The notes below the pieces were generated by a model. The model was not told where the DNA came from. It saw nothing but the letters and a program-made list of their open reading frames with translations, and searched no databases. Source: Firmicutes bacterium UBA2530 (GTDB lineage Bacteria > Bacillota > Clostridia > Tissierellales > Sedimentibacteraceae). From it: DNA of 7,207 nucleotides. The translations under genes were made by a program, and so were the position numbers. The stretch is taken from assembly GCA_002340985.1 (NCBI GenBank), contig DDNC01000011.1, positions 34,396-41,602 of the forward strand, given 5' to 3'. Positions 6,006 through 7,207 of this stretch are shown here, piece after piece (positions within the stretch are counted from its first letter, which is position 1; every line of letters begins with the position of its first letter).

Positions 6006-7058
6006 TTATATATTTACGTTGCTTCCTATCCTCTGAATAATTGCCGCTGAAGGAAGCTTGGTCGCAGAAATAGAAACATTGTCATTGCATATAATTTTTA
6101 CAGGATTACTGCCATCGGTTACAATAATGCTTCTTGCTTTTACATCCGTAAGCTGTATGGAAGAAATTCTTGTAGCGGATACAACTATATCTCCCAGAAC
6201 CACTACGTTTTTCAGTGTTATATTTCCTGTTCCCACAGAATCTAAAATATTCAGGTCTCCTACAACAACTGCGCTGGAATATGTTTCATTATAATTTGTT
6301 ATATTGAAGCCAAGCTCTATATTTTCATTTTCGATTATTTCATAAATAATTTTAACTGCCTCTGCACGGGTCAGGGCCTTGGAGGGACGATATGTACCTT
6401 CGGGGTATCCCAGTATATATCCCTTGTTGTAAACGGAATTTACACTGATTTTTGCCCATTCCTGTATAGTTCCGTAATCTGAAAGAAGTGTGGCGCCTTC
6501 TCCTTCAATACCTCCGGTTGCTATTGCAGAGCTCACAACCTTTGCGGCTTCCTCCCTTTTTATTGGGTTGGAGGGCCTGAATGTGTTGTTCTCATACCCT
6601 GAAAAAAAGCCTGAAGCTACAGATTTTTGAATTTCTTCGTAAAACCAGTCTTTGCTTCCCACATCCGTGAAGTTTATCGAAGCTTTTTTGTTTGTATTCA
6701 AAGCGTTATTTATCAGCTTTGAAAACTCGGCTCTTGTGATAGTTCTGTCCGGCTTGAATGTTCCGTCCTCGTAGCCTGATACAAATCCCATTTTAACGGA
6801 TTTCTCAATCCAGCTTTTTGCCCAGTGACCATCGATGTCCGAAAAGGATGTCTTGCTGTAAACCTCCGATACAACTTTTGGTGCTGCCGTTTCGGCAGTT
6901 GTTTCAGATGTTGAGTCGGAGCTTGTTTCATTGTTGGACTGAGTATTTTCCTGTGGTGATTCAGTTATTGCGTCAAGAACTCCGGCATATGCAACTGTAT
7001 TTATGCTTAATGTCACGCAGAGTGCCATGACTGATATTTTATTAATAATTTTTTTCAA
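6006..7058 (-). CDS. Secreted protein with three SLH (S-layer homology) domains
   Basis: A 350-residue protein that is probably exported and held non-covalently on cell-wall polysaccharide. A signal peptide is clear: MKKIINK, a hydrophobic core, then an AYA cleavage motif ending at residue 25. A Ser/Thr/Glu-rich linker covers about 30-62. Three SLH domains follow at about 72-116, 130-175 and 192-238, with the binding motifs ITRAEF (107-112), KREE (167-170) and TRAE (230-233). Residues 264-350 are rich in alternating Val/Ile/Asn/Gly (GDLNILDSVGTGNITLKNV), like the beta-helix-type repeats found in other clostridial surface proteins. I place the start at a TTG (7056-7058) because AAGGAGGA (7064-7071) lies six bases before it and the signal peptide begins there. 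An in-frame ATG at 7100 would put 14 charged residues ahead of the signal and has no ribosome binding site. No catalytic domain is seen, so a structural role is likely. Confidence 0.9.
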   Translation of the reverse strand: MKKIINKISVMALCVTLSINTVAYAGVLDAITESPQENTQSNNETSSDSTSETTAETAAPKVVSEVYSKTSFSDIDGHWAKSWIEKSVKMGFVSGYEDGTFKPDRTITRAEFSKLINNALNTNKKASINFTDVGSKDWFYEEIQKSVASGFFSGYENNTFRPSNPIKREEAAKVVSSAIATGGIEGEGATLLSDYGTIQEWAKISVNSVYNKGYILGYPEGTYRPSKALTRAEAVKIIYEIIENENIELGFNITNYNETYSSAVVVGDLNILDSVGTGNITLKNVVVLGDIVVSATRISSIQLTDVKARSIIVTDGSNPVKIICNDNVSISATKLPSAAIIQRIGSNVNI

Positions 7059-7148
7059 TTTCGTCCTCCTTGTTTCTGTATGCAGAATATAACCATGCAT
7101 AATATTAGACTGATTTTTAATGCAAAATGTTCCGTGTTTCTAAAATAA

Positions 7149-7177
7149 ATTATAAAATCGTCACCTTAAAAAGTAAA
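7149..7177 (-). promoter_or_regulatory. Candidate sigma-A promoter of the SLH-protein gene
   Basis: On the minus strand TTTACT (7172-7177) and a perfect TATAAT (7149-7154) are 17 bp apart. Transcription would start near 7142, giving a leader of about 84 nt before the TTG start. The leader contains a short TATGCA/TGCATA inverted repeat (7079-7101) but no recognisable riboswitch. The repeat copy at 7187-7200 sits ten bases upstream of the -35 box. Confidence 0.6.
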
Positions 7178-7186
7178 CAGGTAATA

Positions 7187-7207
7187 TTATACTAATCCGC
7201 ATTAAAT
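7187..7207. repeat. Third copy of the ATACTAATCCGC repeat, cut by the window edge
   Basis: TTATACTAATCCGC (7187-7200) is the exact reverse complement of GCGGATTAGTATAA at 5940-5953. In direct orientation, ATACTAATCCGCATTAAAT (7189-7207) matches 5908-5926 at 18 of 19 positions. Similarity falls off to the left of 7189, which suggests a defined end there. Whether a second arm follows beyond 7207, making another hairpin element, cannot be seen. Confidence 0.75.

Noticed and set aside
7059..7100. ATG start at 7100 giving a 364-residue SLH protein
   Set aside because: It has no ribosome binding site, adds a charged stretch before the signal peptide and would translate through the AAGGAGGA site that serves the TTG start.
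5908..7207. Repeated 12-bp cores as a CRISPR array
   Set aside because: There are only three copies in mixed orientation, spaced 32 and about 1250 bp apart, with a gene between; there is no regular repeat-spacer pattern.

Overview
The window reads as chromosomal DNA of a low-GC, Gram-positive anaerobe of the class Clostridia. The signs are AT-rich codon use (many ATA, AGA and AAA codons), strong AGGAGG-type ribosome binding sites, a consensus sigma-A promoter, a YtrA-type GntR/ABC operon and a protein with three S-layer homology (SLH) domains. The genus cannot be named from this sequence alone.

Layout. (1) 1-1138: the 3' end of one ABC-2 family permease and a complete second one. They are translationally close and are probably the tail of an ATPase-permease-permease exporter operon whose ATPase lies off the left edge. 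(2) 1226-2149: an AEC (auxin efflux carrier) family transporter with its own candidate promoter and a strong intrinsic terminator (2169-2219). (3) 2232-5908: a four-gene operon, namely a permuted NlpC/P60-like (papain-fold) cysteine hydrolase, a YtrA-type GntR regulator, an ABC ATPase, and a large ABC permease with an extracellular C-terminal domain. It is driven by a perfect TTGACA-17-TATAAT promoter that lies inside a 37-bp dyad. (4) 5908-6000: a 44-bp palindromic repeat and a bidirectional terminator between convergent genes. (5) 6006-7058, minus strand: a secreted SLH-domain protein with a TTG start. Its promoter is at 7149-7177, and a further copy of the 12-bp repeat core seen at 5908-5951 lies just upstream of that promoter.

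How it fits together. The four-gene operon is the most interesting part. YtrA-type regulators usually repress their own ABC-transporter operons and are relieved by cell-envelope stress. Here the operator architecture (CTGTA-N13-TACAG) closely parallels the published B. subtilis YtrA site. The unusual component is the leading cysteine-hydrolase-like gene, which would be co-induced with the transporter. The second lead is the repeat core ATACTAATCCGC, present three times in 1.3 kb and bracketing the SLH gene.
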